Shown here piece by piece: positions 21,566-33,110 of a stretch of DNA of 64,000 nt. Every line of letters begins with the position of its first letter. Position 1 is the stretch's first letter. The notes beneath the pieces are model-generated. The model was not told the origin of the DNA and ran no database searches. It saw only the letters and a list, made by a program, of their open reading frames with translations. The stretch is from Notolepis coatsorum (taxonomy: Eukaryota; Chordata; Actinopteri; Aulopiformes; Paralepididae): the NCBI GenBank assembly GCA_963971535.1, contig OZ020601.1:24104471-24168470 (forward strand), written 5' to 3'. The translations under genes and the position numbers were made by a program.

Positions 21566-22765
21566 CAGATGTCCAGCACACCAGGGCTGCACTGCCAGCA
21601 ACAATAGAATGTGACTGACCCGGTGTCAAAGCCATTACTTTTACTCAATAGTAAATATGAATTAACTCATCAGCGATACATTACTAAAGTCACAATATTG
21701 TAATATTGCGATATATATGTATTACCTTTTTTCAACTGCAAATGTCCACAACGGCACATTTGTCAACATTTGCAATAGAAATATAGATATAGTCCATTTT
21801 TTTTTTTTATCTAATAAGGTCAGTCTGTTCACCACTGCCCTGATCAAAGAATGGACAATAACCCTTTCAGATTAACCCCAAACACATCGGGTTTATTCGG
21901 ATTTTTATAATTTAACAATCTAATGACAATGTCACAATGCCTACTGGCCATTGAAAGCTATAGAGGCAGAATTCCAAAAAACAACATGCATCTGAAAGGG
22001 TTTTAATGACGAGACTAGCTAGAGAGAGAGCGAGAGAAATCAAAAGGTTTTAATGAAAGAATGTGCTCATTCCACTAATGTACAAAGGTTGCAGCTAAGT
22101 ATGCAATCAGTGCAGGGAACCTCCTCTCTGGCCGCAGTGTGCGTGTGAAGCAGGAAGCCCTGAGCAATGTGTCCATTATTATCTTTATCTAAAGTCATCC
22201 TAGCAACCACTGCTTTCCCTGTCATCCGCTGTCAATACCATCGTTCCTCCCAGGTGTAAAGCTCCTCATTCACTTCGGAGTCTAAATATCCGTTTCTATA
22301 GTTTCAATGTAGCCAAAGGTGAACGTTGATACAGAAACAAGCATTTCATCGTAAAATATCAGTATTAATAGAAATAATAAAGAAACTTGAACTTGATAAG
22401 TTAACCAGCTATTAACAGCTAGTCACAGGTGTATTCAGGGAGTTGAATATTCTCACGCCGATATCCTAGAAGACTTTGATGGCTAAACTTATATCAAGGT
22501 TGTTACAGTGTAGCTCTGTGTATCAGTTCTTTCTCTCTTTGCAGAGTAATATACTGTATATTTTAATATATATACTGTGCATTTTTAAATTACATCTGGG
22601 ATTCTATGAATGAAGATAGATTAGATTTGGAAGAATACATTTTTTTAACCCAGCTCTAATCCTGATATCCTTTATAGTGGAGTAGCCTATAAAAGAGATC
22701 AGAGACGTTGCCTTGGTAAGCCATGGTAGGCTGTAAGTGTGGTATACAATCAATGATGGTAAATG
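21566..22765. other. Unassigned sequence
   Basis: AT-rich in places; no gene or terminal repeats recognised. Confidence 0.4.
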
Positions 22766-22985
22766 GTATGGATTGCATTTATATAGTGCTTTTATCCAAA
22801 GCGCTTTACAAGTTATGCCTCACATTCACTCACGATGGCGGAGGCGACCATGCAAGGTGCCAACCTGCTCATCGGAAGCAGTTAGGAGTTGAGTGTCTTG
22901 CTCAAGGACACTGGTGGGAGGAGCCGGAATTTAACCAGGAACCTTCGGATTACCAAGTGACCGCTCTACCTCCTGAGCCACTGAT
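22766..22985 (-). mobile_element. tRNA-derived SINE, minus strand
   Basis: On the minus strand it begins 'tggctcaggaggtagagcgg' (box A-like) with 'aaggttcctggttaaattcc' about 30 bp later (box B-like), then 'gtccttgagcaagacact', and ends in a 'aaagcgctttggataaaagc' / 'tataaatgcaatcc' tail. A second, head-less copy is at 36885-37100. Confidence 0.75.
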
Positions 22986-25420
22986 CTCAGTAGGCTACAA
23001 TAACAAGTACAATAAAACAGTTTCATTATAGATCAGTGGGGATAATTATATACCACTGCTATCGTCCAGTCTGCTGGATCAGACCTACTCTTTTCATGAG
23101 CTTATAGAAATCATAGTCCTTCAGAGGCACAGAATTTCCAGGAAAAACTGGCCACACCGCAAATTATGTGAGCTTTAGTAAATATATAATGAACCACACT
23201 TATATAATATCCACTTGCTTTCTGCACAATCCTACCCCCAAATCCATGATGGAGAGGAGCGTACTTTGCCTTGACCATGGGAGAGTACCCATGCGGCGTA
23301 TGATCTCCACTTTAGTAGAAGCCAGACACATGGCCTCAATCTGCTTCATCTGCAACAGCTTTGTGAATCTGGAGTGATACAAACCCAATAAGGAGTTTCA
23401 AAATAGCCATCATGAGCTATTGCTACTTATTGTAAAAAAAAAAATAAAAAAAAAAAAAGAGAAAAATAAAGAAAAAAAAAATCCGAAAGGGATTCTGAGC
23501 TCATCCATCTGCGGTGAAGCAGAGGGAGAAAAACAAGACATGAACTGGAGACGGTTCCAGGAGAACAGTGTTTCTGATCCCCTGACAGCATGTGGGGAAG
23601 AGGAAACCCTCCCAGTCCACCCGCAAGCCACCCCGTAAAAATCAAACAAATACATAATTCACCATTCAAACATTTTATTGGGAGCACGCGAGCGTGGAGG
23701 TGAAATCCCCTCCAACCCTCCACCCCCAAGCCTAGCAGCCACAGCTCAATCACGCCAGCCGGGCCAGCAAATTCGTCTTGGGAAGGGTCACTCTGGACGG
23801 GCAGTTGTGTCTTATGGAGACAGGTTATATAAATGGGACGTGGAGGGCTAGCAGGGGGAAACGGGAGGCTCTTTATGGAGAACCCTGAGGCACTCCAGGT
23901 CTCGCAGCTCGCTCCCCGACAGGCCCTGTGCATCATGGGAAGTGCCATCCCCAATCACGGTTAAAGAGGAAACGGCTCCGTTACTGGGGGCAGCCTGGCG
24001 GCTCGACTCCCCGCAGTTCCACGCTGGGCGCGTCTACGGTCTGGAAAGTCTGGAAACGGGAGGCTGGGTCACTAACGACGCACTAATACAATAACTGGTG
24101 CAGAGAGATGTTTCATACTGCTGACTGGGCGACCGAGAGCCAAGCCATACAAACGGGGAGCCTGTACAGGAATGATTGGAAAGAGCGGATCAAAGGCCAT
24201 CTGAGAGACATTAAAACGTATTAAAACAATAGGGCTCCACTCGCTGAGGAATCAAAACCCTCCCCTACAGCGCTCTTGATAACATGGGCATCTCGACAGG
24301 CCTGCATCCAGAAGCTGTGACCCGACACAACCGAGACTTTCCACACTATATATCAACTGAGCCGCGGGCCTGGCAGGGTCCAACCAGCCATTTTGTTTAT
24401 CCCTTAAATGAACGACTATTACATTTACTGGGCTGCTCCAGACAGTGGGGACAAAATAAAATACACTAACTTTTTTTTTCACTCACTCTACATTCCCTTT
24501 CGTCAAGAAGGGAGGTGAATATATTTAGAACCAAGTATAGCTGGACATGCCAGAGTCTATCCCCAAGGAGAAGAAAGGATCCTCCCAAGAGCACTACCTT
24601 AATGAGCTCACATCATTCTTCATTTACTAAAGTCTCTCTCGCATTCTTAATTTACTAAACTCGCTCTCATTCTTCATTTACTAAAATCTCTCGCTCTCTT
24701 TCCCTCTATCCATCTCTCATAGAGCTCTTTATTCATCTCTCATTCCCTCATAGAGCTCTCTCTATAGCCATCTCTGAGAGCTCTCTTTATCCATCTCTCT
24801 TTCTCTCAGAGCTCTCTTGCTCTCTCTATCCATCTCTCTCTCTGTTCATAACACACAGATATACAACCGCTTGATAAAAACACAAACACGCTTCAAAGAG
24901 TGTGGCGGAAACTATGGTGATGATAAGTGTGACTCATAGCACATGTAAGCTTTTAATTGGCCCCTGTTGGGCGGATGTGCGTCTGTGGTCCATCTTGTTG
25001 TCTACAAACACACACCGTGTCGGCCGGTGAGTTAACCAGCATTTCAAAAGGCCAGCATTAGCCAGACGAAGGCACGCTGGAAAAGCAGGATACCAGGTGC
25101 ACAAGCTTCGGAATTAACAAGGTGATGCAGTGACTTGCCCACTTTCTGACGTGCAGTGAAGGCTAAGAATAGCACTGGCTCCAAGAATCTATTTATCCGA
25201 GAATAATAGCCTATACTGAAGCCTCCACTGGTTCTTAACCATGCATTATCTAAGCCATAATAGCAGCTTCATAGTGTGGTCTACAGTACTCTGATTAAGA
25301 CACACTATCCCATGATAACATGTAAGGCTAGGAAATTATAGGTTCCAGTCAATACGTATTGATTACTGCTCGCTTATTTACCCTGAAAATATCTAGGCCA
25401 ACTAGCTAATCTAACTAACT
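22986..25420. other. Unassigned sequence
   Basis: Contains an A-rich run (23438-23480) and a CT-rich simple region (24620-24845) with repeated 'attcttcatttactaaa'. A conserved-looking minus open frame near 23240-23370 with flanking AG and GT is not recognised. No supported gene. Confidence 0.4.
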
Positions 25421-25520
25421 TTTTCCCCCTACTTCCCTAGCCCTATTTTTTGTCCTGATTGTGAAGCAACCTTGGGTTCTATGAAAGGCGCTATAGAAAT
25501 TTGATCTATTATTATTATTA
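25421..25520 (+). mobile_element. LINE 3' tail fragment with (ATT)n
   Basis: 'atgaaaggcgctatagaaat' followed by (TTA)n has the layout of an L2-like 3' end. No coding part is present. Confidence 0.55.
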
Positions 25521-25547
25521 TTATTATTATTAAAGTGTGGGGGACTG

Positions 25548-26460
25548 GGGTGTCTGGGTAGTGTAGAGGTAAAAGCATTCGCTTACCACAGCAGTAACCC
25601 AGGTTTAATTCCCAGTAGCGGTACTTCTGGCTCAGTCAGATGTCCCTACGAACACAATTGGCAGTGGTTGCCGGTGGGAAGCAACAGAGACTCCTACTGG
25701 TGGGTCAGGGCGTCTGTTCAGCAGGGAGGGGATCTGGGGGAGATAGTGTGAACCGCTACAAGCGTTACGCGCTCCCAGTGAAACTCCTCGCTGCCAGGTG
25801 AAAAGAAGTGGCATGTGGTAGTCTACACCCTCCGCAGACAGAGAGAGGAGACATGTGGTAGTATATAACATGCCTAGACCAACAGAGGACACATGTGGTA
25901 GTATATAACATGCCTAGACCAACAGAGGACACATGTGGTAGTATATAACATGCCCAGGCCGACAGAGGAGACGCATGATAGTCTACACACCCTCCCCAGA
26001 ACTACAGAGGAGATATGTGGTAGTCTACATCATCCCCAGTTCGACAGAGACGCACGGTGGTCTACACACCCTCCCCAGATCGACAGGGGAGACACGTGGT
26101 AATCTACACGCTCCCCAGACCAACAGAGGAGACGCATAGTAGTCTGGGGAGACACGTGGTAGTCTACATGCTTCCCAGACCAACAGAGGAGACACATGGT
26201 AGTCTACACACGCTTGCCAGGCCGACAGGAGACATGTGGTAGTCTACACCCTCCCCAGACAGACTGAGGAGACATATGGTAGTCTACACCCTCCCCAGAC
26301 AGACTGAGGAGACATGCAGTAGTCTAGACCCTCCCCAGACAGACTGAGGAGACATGCAGTAGTCTACACCCTCCCCAGACAGACTGAGGGTAGCACAGTG
26401 ACCAGGACTGTGGTACTCACAGGGAATTGGCATAACGACTAAATTGGGATAAAAAGGAGG
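25548..26460 (+). mobile_element. tRNA-derived SINE with an internally amplified segment
   Basis: Head: 'gggtagtgtagaggtaaaag' (box A-like) and 'ccaggtttaattcccag' (box B-like). Body: 'cagagactcctactggtggg', 'gcgttacgcgctccc', 'ggtgaaaagaagtggcatg'. From about 25800 to 26390 a ~38-40-bp segment built on 'gagacatgtggtagtctaca' and 'cctccccagac' is repeated about 15 times. The SINE then resumes: 'cacagtgaccagga', 'gggaattggcataac', 'aattgggataaaaagg'. In ordinary relatives this segment occurs once, so expansion inside the element is inferred. Confidence 0.8.
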
Positions 26461-27548
26461 GGAGGGGGAAACCATGAGGAGAAAGGGGCTATTTGAGTTC
26501 TGTTGGCTACAGTCATCGTCTATAAATTCAAAATAGCAGCCAAGTTTGAGGGACAGGGTGGGGAGAGTAACCAGTGACAATATACACACACCACACAAGA
26601 AAATACAAGTAAAAAGAACAGAAGCTGACCTTGTAACGGCACGAAACAGAAGGCTTTCTATAAAAATGTAAATAGCACTGTATTTGGACATTCCTGCCAT
26701 GGATAGCCCTGTGTGTGTAAGTGAAGAAATGGGCCTAAATCAAGGTCCTTGAGGGAGAAGGTCTAGACGTTGACGTTGTTTTCTTGACAACAATGCGGAA
26801 ATCCAGCAGCCACAGGACAGCGCCATGGCAGCGCTGGGACCAGGATTCTATTTAAGTGGAAGAAACATTTAGAACGCCAATCCCAGTCAGCGATCCAGCG
26901 GTTGTTTACTTACTCTCGTTATCGGAGAGCCCTGGCCTAAACTCTCAGTATCAGCAGAGCCGTAGCCACAGGAACCGTCCAGATGCCAGGCCAGCCCAGG
27001 GGCGAGCAGCAGCAAGGAAGCACCCAGTAGTTAGGCAGGGCACCGCGACACACTGACCAGGGTGACTGAGGCCATACTCTCAATTATGCTCACTTGTCTT
27101 CTTTGTCTCCATTGGTGGCCGATTGAATTAATTTCACGCCAACAGACACTGCAAATACCAAAACCTTAATCTTATCTAATATTTGGGTAATGTTGTGAAA
27201 ACAGCAGAAAGGGTCTAAGCATGAGGCTTATTATGCACGTTAGAAACTAATCTTTAAGAAATGCTCACGTTTCTCCAAAAATTGGCAGACGCTCAATATT
27301 TAGTTTCTAATGTCAAAGAAATTCCTCATACATAACAATGATAAATAGCCTAAATATGAAATCCGTGGGCTGTTCTGCATAAATGAGGAATGAGGAGCGG
27401 TACCACCCGGTTCCCAGTTGAGCAGGTCTCCTGTGTCTTATCGTTAAACTGACACTTTTGTCTGCCATCAAAAGATACCTATTAATTTTGTATCGACTTA
27501 GACAGTGGAAATATTTCTTATATTTTTTTGGAACAGACAATATACATT
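26461..27548. other. Unassigned sequence
   Basis: No recognised gene or element. Confidence 0.4.
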
Positions 27549-27558
27549 AAACATTCCT

Positions 27559-27854
27559 CAGGGTTCCCACAGACATTGCTAAATGAAATTCAAGGACTTT
27601 TCCAAGCACCATCTTTGAAAAAAAAATTAATAATGTGATCCAATATGTATGGCTTAAAACCAATTTCAATAAGTTACACTTTAAATAATGATTCATAATA
27701 ATTTTATCATGGATGAACAAAACCTTCAATGCGAATGGTTAATTTGAATTTCAAGGACTTTTTAAGCACATTGTTAAATTTGCTGTTTTCAAGGAATTCC
27801 AGGCCTTGCCTTTTTTTGTACTTTAAGCACTTCAATGACCTTGTGCGAACCCTG
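27559..27854. mobile_element. hAT MITE (CAGGGTTCSCAC termini)
   Basis: Left CAGGGTTCCCACAGACAT and right, inverted, CAGGGTTCGCACAAGGTC. Both halves carry 'ttcaaggactttt'. Flanking 8-bp duplication is not clear. Non-coding. Confidence 0.75.
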
Positions 27855-27944
27855 AATCCTGCATCACAGTAACTTTGTATAGTTGTATCCACAAAAACTG
27901 TGCAAACCTTTTGTTCAAGGAATCAATTAATTGAAACACTGGCT

Positions 27945-28889
27945 CAGGCCATGTCCACACTAAAACAATGTCGTTTTATGCAAAGTATTTGATTGTTTGC
28001 ATCGTTCTGCCACACGGAACTGCGTTCTGGCAGCCTGAAGACGGTACTTTTTGATACCAGGTCCCAGAGTGCGCAACTCTGAAGACGACTGGAGACGCCC
28101 CCCGTTGCGTCACCATATTTACAAGCGATACGCAGCTCCTCCTGAACCGATGACGCGTTGGCCAAACTCTGCCTTACCCCGCATGCGCAAACTCTCAGCC
28201 AAACATCACCAACCACAGTCAACAACAGATTGACATCTCCCTCAACAGTGTTACAGAGCTTGATCAGGCTTTTACAGCTAAATGTACTTTTTCTGAAAAC
28301 CCAAGTAGTAGCCAAGCATACTGTTCCATAGCATACCCCTTCAGTTGATCATGACAAATCCTCTCTTACCTTGACGATTAAAAAGCCTCCATAATTTAGC
28401 CAGCTAGCGTTGATGCTATCCAATGCTAACAACATTAGCTAAATGCTAACCAACTGAGGTAAACAACGTTAAATACAGACAACGTTTGCTACAATTACAG
28501 TGGTATCCTGAGGTAACGTTAAATACAGACAACGTTTGCTAGTCGAAAGGACTGGACACACACACGGACAAGTTAAACATCAATAAATTAATTTATTACA
28601 ACAGATAGTTTGAGCCCGGTCTCTCTCTCTCCACTCCCGAAGTACGCTGCGCCGTGTGTCTCTGGAAAAGTAGGTCAGCTCACTTCTCTTCTTCTGTTTT
28701 TATTGGCGGTAGGTAGGAGCAGGTAGGTGCAAACTGCGCATACTCCATTCTTCTTCTCTGCTTTTGGTGTTTTTTTCAGCAGCGTTTCAGTGGTTCATTG
28801 TTCTCATTGGGACGCACTAGTTTACGGAAAACTTTTTTTAAAATGAAAACGAAACAGACCAAAATCGTTTTAGTGTGGACATGGCCTCA
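27945..28889. mobile_element. Non-autonomous DNA transposon (CAGGCCATGTCCACAC termini)
   Basis: 'caggccatgtccacactaaaa' and the inverted 'ttttagtgtggacatggcct' form about 20-bp terminal repeats. The TSD is not resolved. Inside, 28457-28490 is duplicated at 28509-28543, and 'ttaccttgacgattaaaaag' near 28370 recurs at 35220. The minus open frame 27944-28315 is not recognised. Confidence 0.75.
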
Positions 28890-29797
28890 GTTGATTTTAC
28901 ACTATCAGCACATCAGTCCTCTGAGCTCTCAGCGAATGGGGAGAGGAGAGGGTGGGGGGAAGTTTGCAGATGTCTAAATAACGTCATGTCCAAGAAAGGT
29001 CAAGGACAGCGTTGTATCTTTTAACGCTGTCCAAGTTATTGGAAATCAAAAACAGCCATCTCAAGAGTAGCTGGTGGGAACATGCTACTAAACTAATCCA
29101 TCTACCAGAAACAAGCTCCTCATTTCACTACACAAACTGACCGCACATAGCAGACAATGCAGCGACCAGGACTCACACATTCATCGGCTTCCCACCCCTG
29201 GACACTGCCAACTGCGTTTGTTGGAACGTATATCCCACATTTATATGGTAACGGAATCCAGGATTAGGGCTTTAAAAGGATAGTTCAGATTTTTGGAACA
29301 GTAGCCTTATTTCCCATTTACAAAAGATGGTGCTGATTGGTAGGGAGTACGGACCTTTAAGCCTGGATGTTAAGTAGGTCAATCACACCCACCCCATCAT
29401 AGAATGAATATGTACCAGGATCAGTTATGCTACAAAACAACCTCTCTTCCATACCACCAACCTGCTCAAGTAAAACACTTGCCATAGCATTCTATGTTTT
29501 CATCATTTGTAACTAGACACACTCGCTGCTCATGGATGTTAATCCATAAACACGAGTGGTTTCTACTTCTACGCAAAACAACAAAGCCGTTTCACCACTA
29601 TCCCACGGTACTGCCTCCTCTGATGCATAAAAGGCCATAGATATTTGATCCTGCTGTTGTCTGTTTGTCAAGAGCTGTTTTCGCTCTCTCTCACCGTCAC
29701 CAAAGACAAACATGCTGCTGTGTCTCAGGAGTCGGGAGTCTTCCATGAGATTAACGGAACAACCGACTCACAGGGTCGTTCTCATAACCGACTCCGG
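28890..29797. other. Unassigned sequence
   Basis: No gene seen. 'ttaaaaggatagttcaga' near 29271 resembles the end of a TTAA-type miniature, but no partner end was found. Confidence 0.4.
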
Positions 29798-29915
29798 GCG
29801 CACATCTGGAGATCAAGTTTGGCTTTGTGATTTAGCCTGTAATTAATTCCCTTCACTGCTAATGGCATTGATTACGAGGCTCTCCCGCCCGGTCGTGCTG
29901 GGTAACTGGCAGTGT
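29798..29915 (+). repeat. Duplicated block shared with 36361-36548
   Basis: 'gcgcacatctggagatcaag' to 'gggtaactggcagtgtg' matches 36361-36543 in order. The other copy has about 50 extra bases with (AGA)n after 'ttgtgatt'. Confidence 0.8.
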
Positions 29916-29984
29916 GGTGAGGATGACAATAGGGCATCATCAATGCCACATGCAAGAGTGCCCTGTGTTGGAAAACAGAAACAA

Positions 29985-31200
29985 GGCAATAGGACAATAG
30001 ACCAGCAGGCAGGCTTCCGGAGTAATAGATCCTGTACTGATCAGATTACCACCATACGCATCATAGTAGAACAATCAATAGAATGGAACGCCTCCCTCTA
30101 CTTCAATTTCATCGACTATGAAAAGGCATTTGATAGCGTGGACAGAGAGACCCTGTGGAAGCTAATGAGGCACTACGGTGTCCCTGAAAAGATCATCTCT
30201 CTGGTCCAGAACACCTACCAGGGAATGTCCTGCAGGGTATTACATGCAGGCCAGATGTCACAGTTTTGAGGTAAAGACTAGAGTTCAGCAGGGATGTCTA
30301 CTGTCGCCCTTCCTGTTTCTCCTTGTTATCGACTGGATAATGAAGACCACCACAACAGGAAAGAAAAACGGCATACAGTGGACGCTCTGGGCACAACTAG
30401 ATGACCTGGATTTTGTTGACGATCTGGCCCTTCTGTCACACAACCTTAAGCACATGCAGGACAAGACCACCCAGCTATCAACAACATCCCTTGGAACAGG
30501 CCTCAGGATAAGGAGGAGACTAAACTGATGAGGATTAACACACCGACCACCATACCTGTCACCATAGATGACAGACCCATGAAAGAAGTCGACTCCTTCA
30601 CCTACCTTGGCAGCATTATCGATAAACAGGGTGGCACAGACAGCGATGTTACTGCCAGGGTAGGCAAAGCTAGAGCAGCCTTCATTATCCTGAAGAACAT
30701 CTGGGCCACAAGGGGAATAGCTACAACAACAAAGGTGCGCATCTTCAACTCTAACGTTAAAAGCGTCCTTTTCTATGGGTCAGAGACATGGAGAATGACA
30801 AAAAAGATGTTGCAGAAGATCCAGACATTCATTAACAGCTGTCTGAGGCGCATCTTCAGAATCAGGTGGCCGGATGAAATCAGCAATAAGGAGCTGTGGC
30901 AGAGAGGGATCCAAGACCCAGTAGAGAGCCAGCTCCGGAGACGGAAGTGGGGATGGATTGGTCACACCTTGCGTATCCCAGCAGCTACCATCACACGCCA
31001 GGCCCTGACGTGGAACCCCCAGGGGAAGTGGAAGAGAGGAAGGCCCAAAAACAGCTTGAGGCGGGACACTGAGGCAGAGCTGAAGAGACGTGGTACCAGC
31101 TGGGGAGAGGCGGAGAAGACAGCCCAAAGCCGTGCTGGATGGAGAAGAGTCGTTGATGGCCTATGCTCCGCTTGGAGTTAATGGGCCAAGAAGAAGAATA
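29985..31200 (+). mobile_element. RTE-clade LINE fragment (RT domain and C-terminus), frameshifted
   Basis: Three frames in sequence give one protein: 'IDQQAGFRSNRSCTDQITT', 'YEKAFDSVDRETLW', then frame +1 'VQQGCLLSPFLFLLVIDWI' and the catalytic box 'LDFVDDLALLSH', then 'VDSFTYLGSIIDKQG' and the RTE-like C-terminus 'KWKRGRPKNSLRRDTEAEL' / 'WGEAEKTAQSRAGWRRVVD'. It ends 'gggccaagaagaagaatag'. The box reads FVDD where FADD/YADD is usual; both aspartates are kept. The endonuclease is missing (5' truncation), and two frame breaks (near 30265 and 30525) show it is inactive. Confidence 0.85.
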
Positions 31201-31234
31201 GGACACCGGCGTCGTCACAGAGACCTACAGCAGC

Positions 31235-31378
31235 GGAGAAGAGATGGGGAGTGGGGAGACAGGGAGTGGGGAGAGGGGAGTCAGGGAGTGAGGAGACGGG
31301 GAGTGGGGAGACTGGGAGTGGGGAGACTGGGAGTGGGGAGAGTGGGGAGATGGGGAGTGGGGAGACGGCTTGAGGTAA
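31235..31378. repeat. G-rich minisatellite with quadruplex potential
   Basis: Units of about 15 bp of the type 'gggagtggggagact' repeated roughly nine times; runs of three to four G at short spacing on the plus strand. Confidence 0.88.
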
Positions 31379-31789
31379 ATGATGGATATCCAAGGGGTTA
31401 TTTAGGTGGAGGAGAGGATCAGGAGAGGTGTTCTTGACAAGGCTGAGGTGGCAGGCCGGCCCCTAAGAACCACTAAACAGTAACGGTAACAATAAACACA
31501 CTATTCTATTTCATGGCAGCCGTTTTTAATGGGGCGACACTTTAAAAAATTGGAGAAATCACCACATCCATATGAGGAGCTGCCTCTAGGAACAAACATA
31601 CCATGACAGGCTACTGCTCACATCCAGTTAACATTCCCCCTCGCGCCGCCAACACAATGATACAGTCCGAGTCTGCCATTAATTCCAATTGGACTCCCTA
31701 TTAAATTACTATCCTCGTGTCCACAATGTCATCTTGCGCCTTAACCGTGGCTTATGAGAGGTAACTTGGCAGCAGCAGCTCCCACGGAG
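31379..31789. other. Unassigned sequence
   Basis: No recognised feature. Confidence 0.4.
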
Positions 31790-31990
31790 CTTCCCGGCGG
31801 TGTCATGTGCTTCACCACGGAGCTTCCCGGCGGTGTCGCGTGCTTCACCACGGAGCTTCCCGGCGGTGTCGTGTGCTTCACCACGGAGCTTCCCGGCGGT
31901 GTCGTGTGCTTCACCACGGAGCTTCCCGGCGGTGTCGTGTGCTTCACCACGGAGCTTCCCGGCGGTGTCGTGTGCTTCACCACGGAGCAC
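31790..31990. repeat. 33-bp minisatellite, six copies
   Basis: The unit 'cacggagcttcccggcgg' plus 'tgtcgtgtgcttcac' is a multiple of three, so frames remain open on both strands (for example LPGGVVCFTTE repeats). No start context or homology supports a protein. Confidence 0.93.
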
Positions 31991-32078
31991 AGTAGCCCTA
32001 CAGGCTCCAAAACTGGAAAAATATATTTTGAGTGTATATATTTAATTTCATTTACATTTTGTATAATGTATGTACGTT

Positions 32079-32110
<32 letters not shown>

Positions 32111-32264
32111 AAGTCAATTAGCAGTTTTATGTATACAAAAGAAATTTCACAGTATACCGTGATGCCAAAACCTCTCGGTTTCAGCCACAGAGAACGTCTG
32201 CAAGCGCACGCTGTGTAAACACAACACAAACAGCATGTGTCTGCTTCAAGTGCTCCGTTTACAG

Positions 32265-32660
32265 TGAGCGGCGTCTCCAGAGCGTGGAGCCAGGGATGCC
32301 TGCGCCGCGTGGTTCGTCTCCAGAGCGTGGAGCCAGGGATGCCTGCGCCGCGTGATTCGTCTCCAGAGCGTGGAGCCAGGGATGCCTGCCCCGCGTGATT
32401 CGTCTCCAGAGCGTGGAGCCAGGGATGCCTGCCCCGCGTGATTAGTCTCCAGAGCGTGGAGCCAGGGATGCCTGCGCCACGTGGTTTGTCTCCAGAGCGG
32501 GGAGCCAGGGATGCCTGCGCCACGTGGTTTGTCTCCAGAGCGGGATGCCTGCCCCGCGTGGTTAGTCTCCAGAGCGGGATGCCTGCCCCGCGTGGTTAGT
32601 CTCCAGAGCGGGATGCCTGCGCCGCGTGGTTTGTCTCCAGAGCGTGGAGCCAGGGACTGT
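32265..32660. repeat. 43-bp/31-bp minisatellite, about ten copies
   Basis: Units 'gtctccagagcgtggagcc' + 'agggatgcctgcgccgcgtg'. From about 32530 three units lack the 'tggagccag' part and are ~31-34 bp long, so the array mixes two length variants. Open frames across it are artefacts. Confidence 0.93.
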
Positions 32661-33110
32661 TGGTATGGCTGCGGTTTAGTCTGCCGTGTTGCCTGGTGCT
32701 GTTGTGCTTCTAGAGATCCCTACCATTCTGCTGCACACTTGACCATAGTGACACTCATCGAGAAGATACAAAAATATAATAATAAACCTAAAATACTGAT
32801 AATAAATCATATTCAGCCTATGAATTTACTTTGTCCTATATAATGCACGTCATATTTATACGGATACGGCGCTCACAATCGCGACAGTTATTTTAATAAC
32901 GGACTAAACGGATCATTGCAAATGTGAATCCCGCAGGGATATTTTTAATGAATGAAACCCATCAGGCGTTTGGCTCTGATTAGTTTAATATTCTTCGCTG
33001 TGTATTTGCTTAACGGAGCGCCCGGAATTCAAGCATACATTGAAGAATCTATGCGTGGATTGTGGATATGAATTATGAGGAATCTGAATATGTGGATTGT
33101 TTAATTGTAT
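32661..33110. other. Unassigned sequence
   Basis: No recognised feature before the L2 fragment. Confidence 0.4.

Noticed and set aside
20566..21618. Plus-strand open frames up to 320 codons (RRDIQDNPAGE repeats)
   Set aside because: Product of the 43-bp minisatellite in rotating frames.
31709..32843. Open frames on both strands in the 33-bp and 43-bp arrays
   Set aside because: GC-rich tandem repeats without stops; no supporting start or homology.
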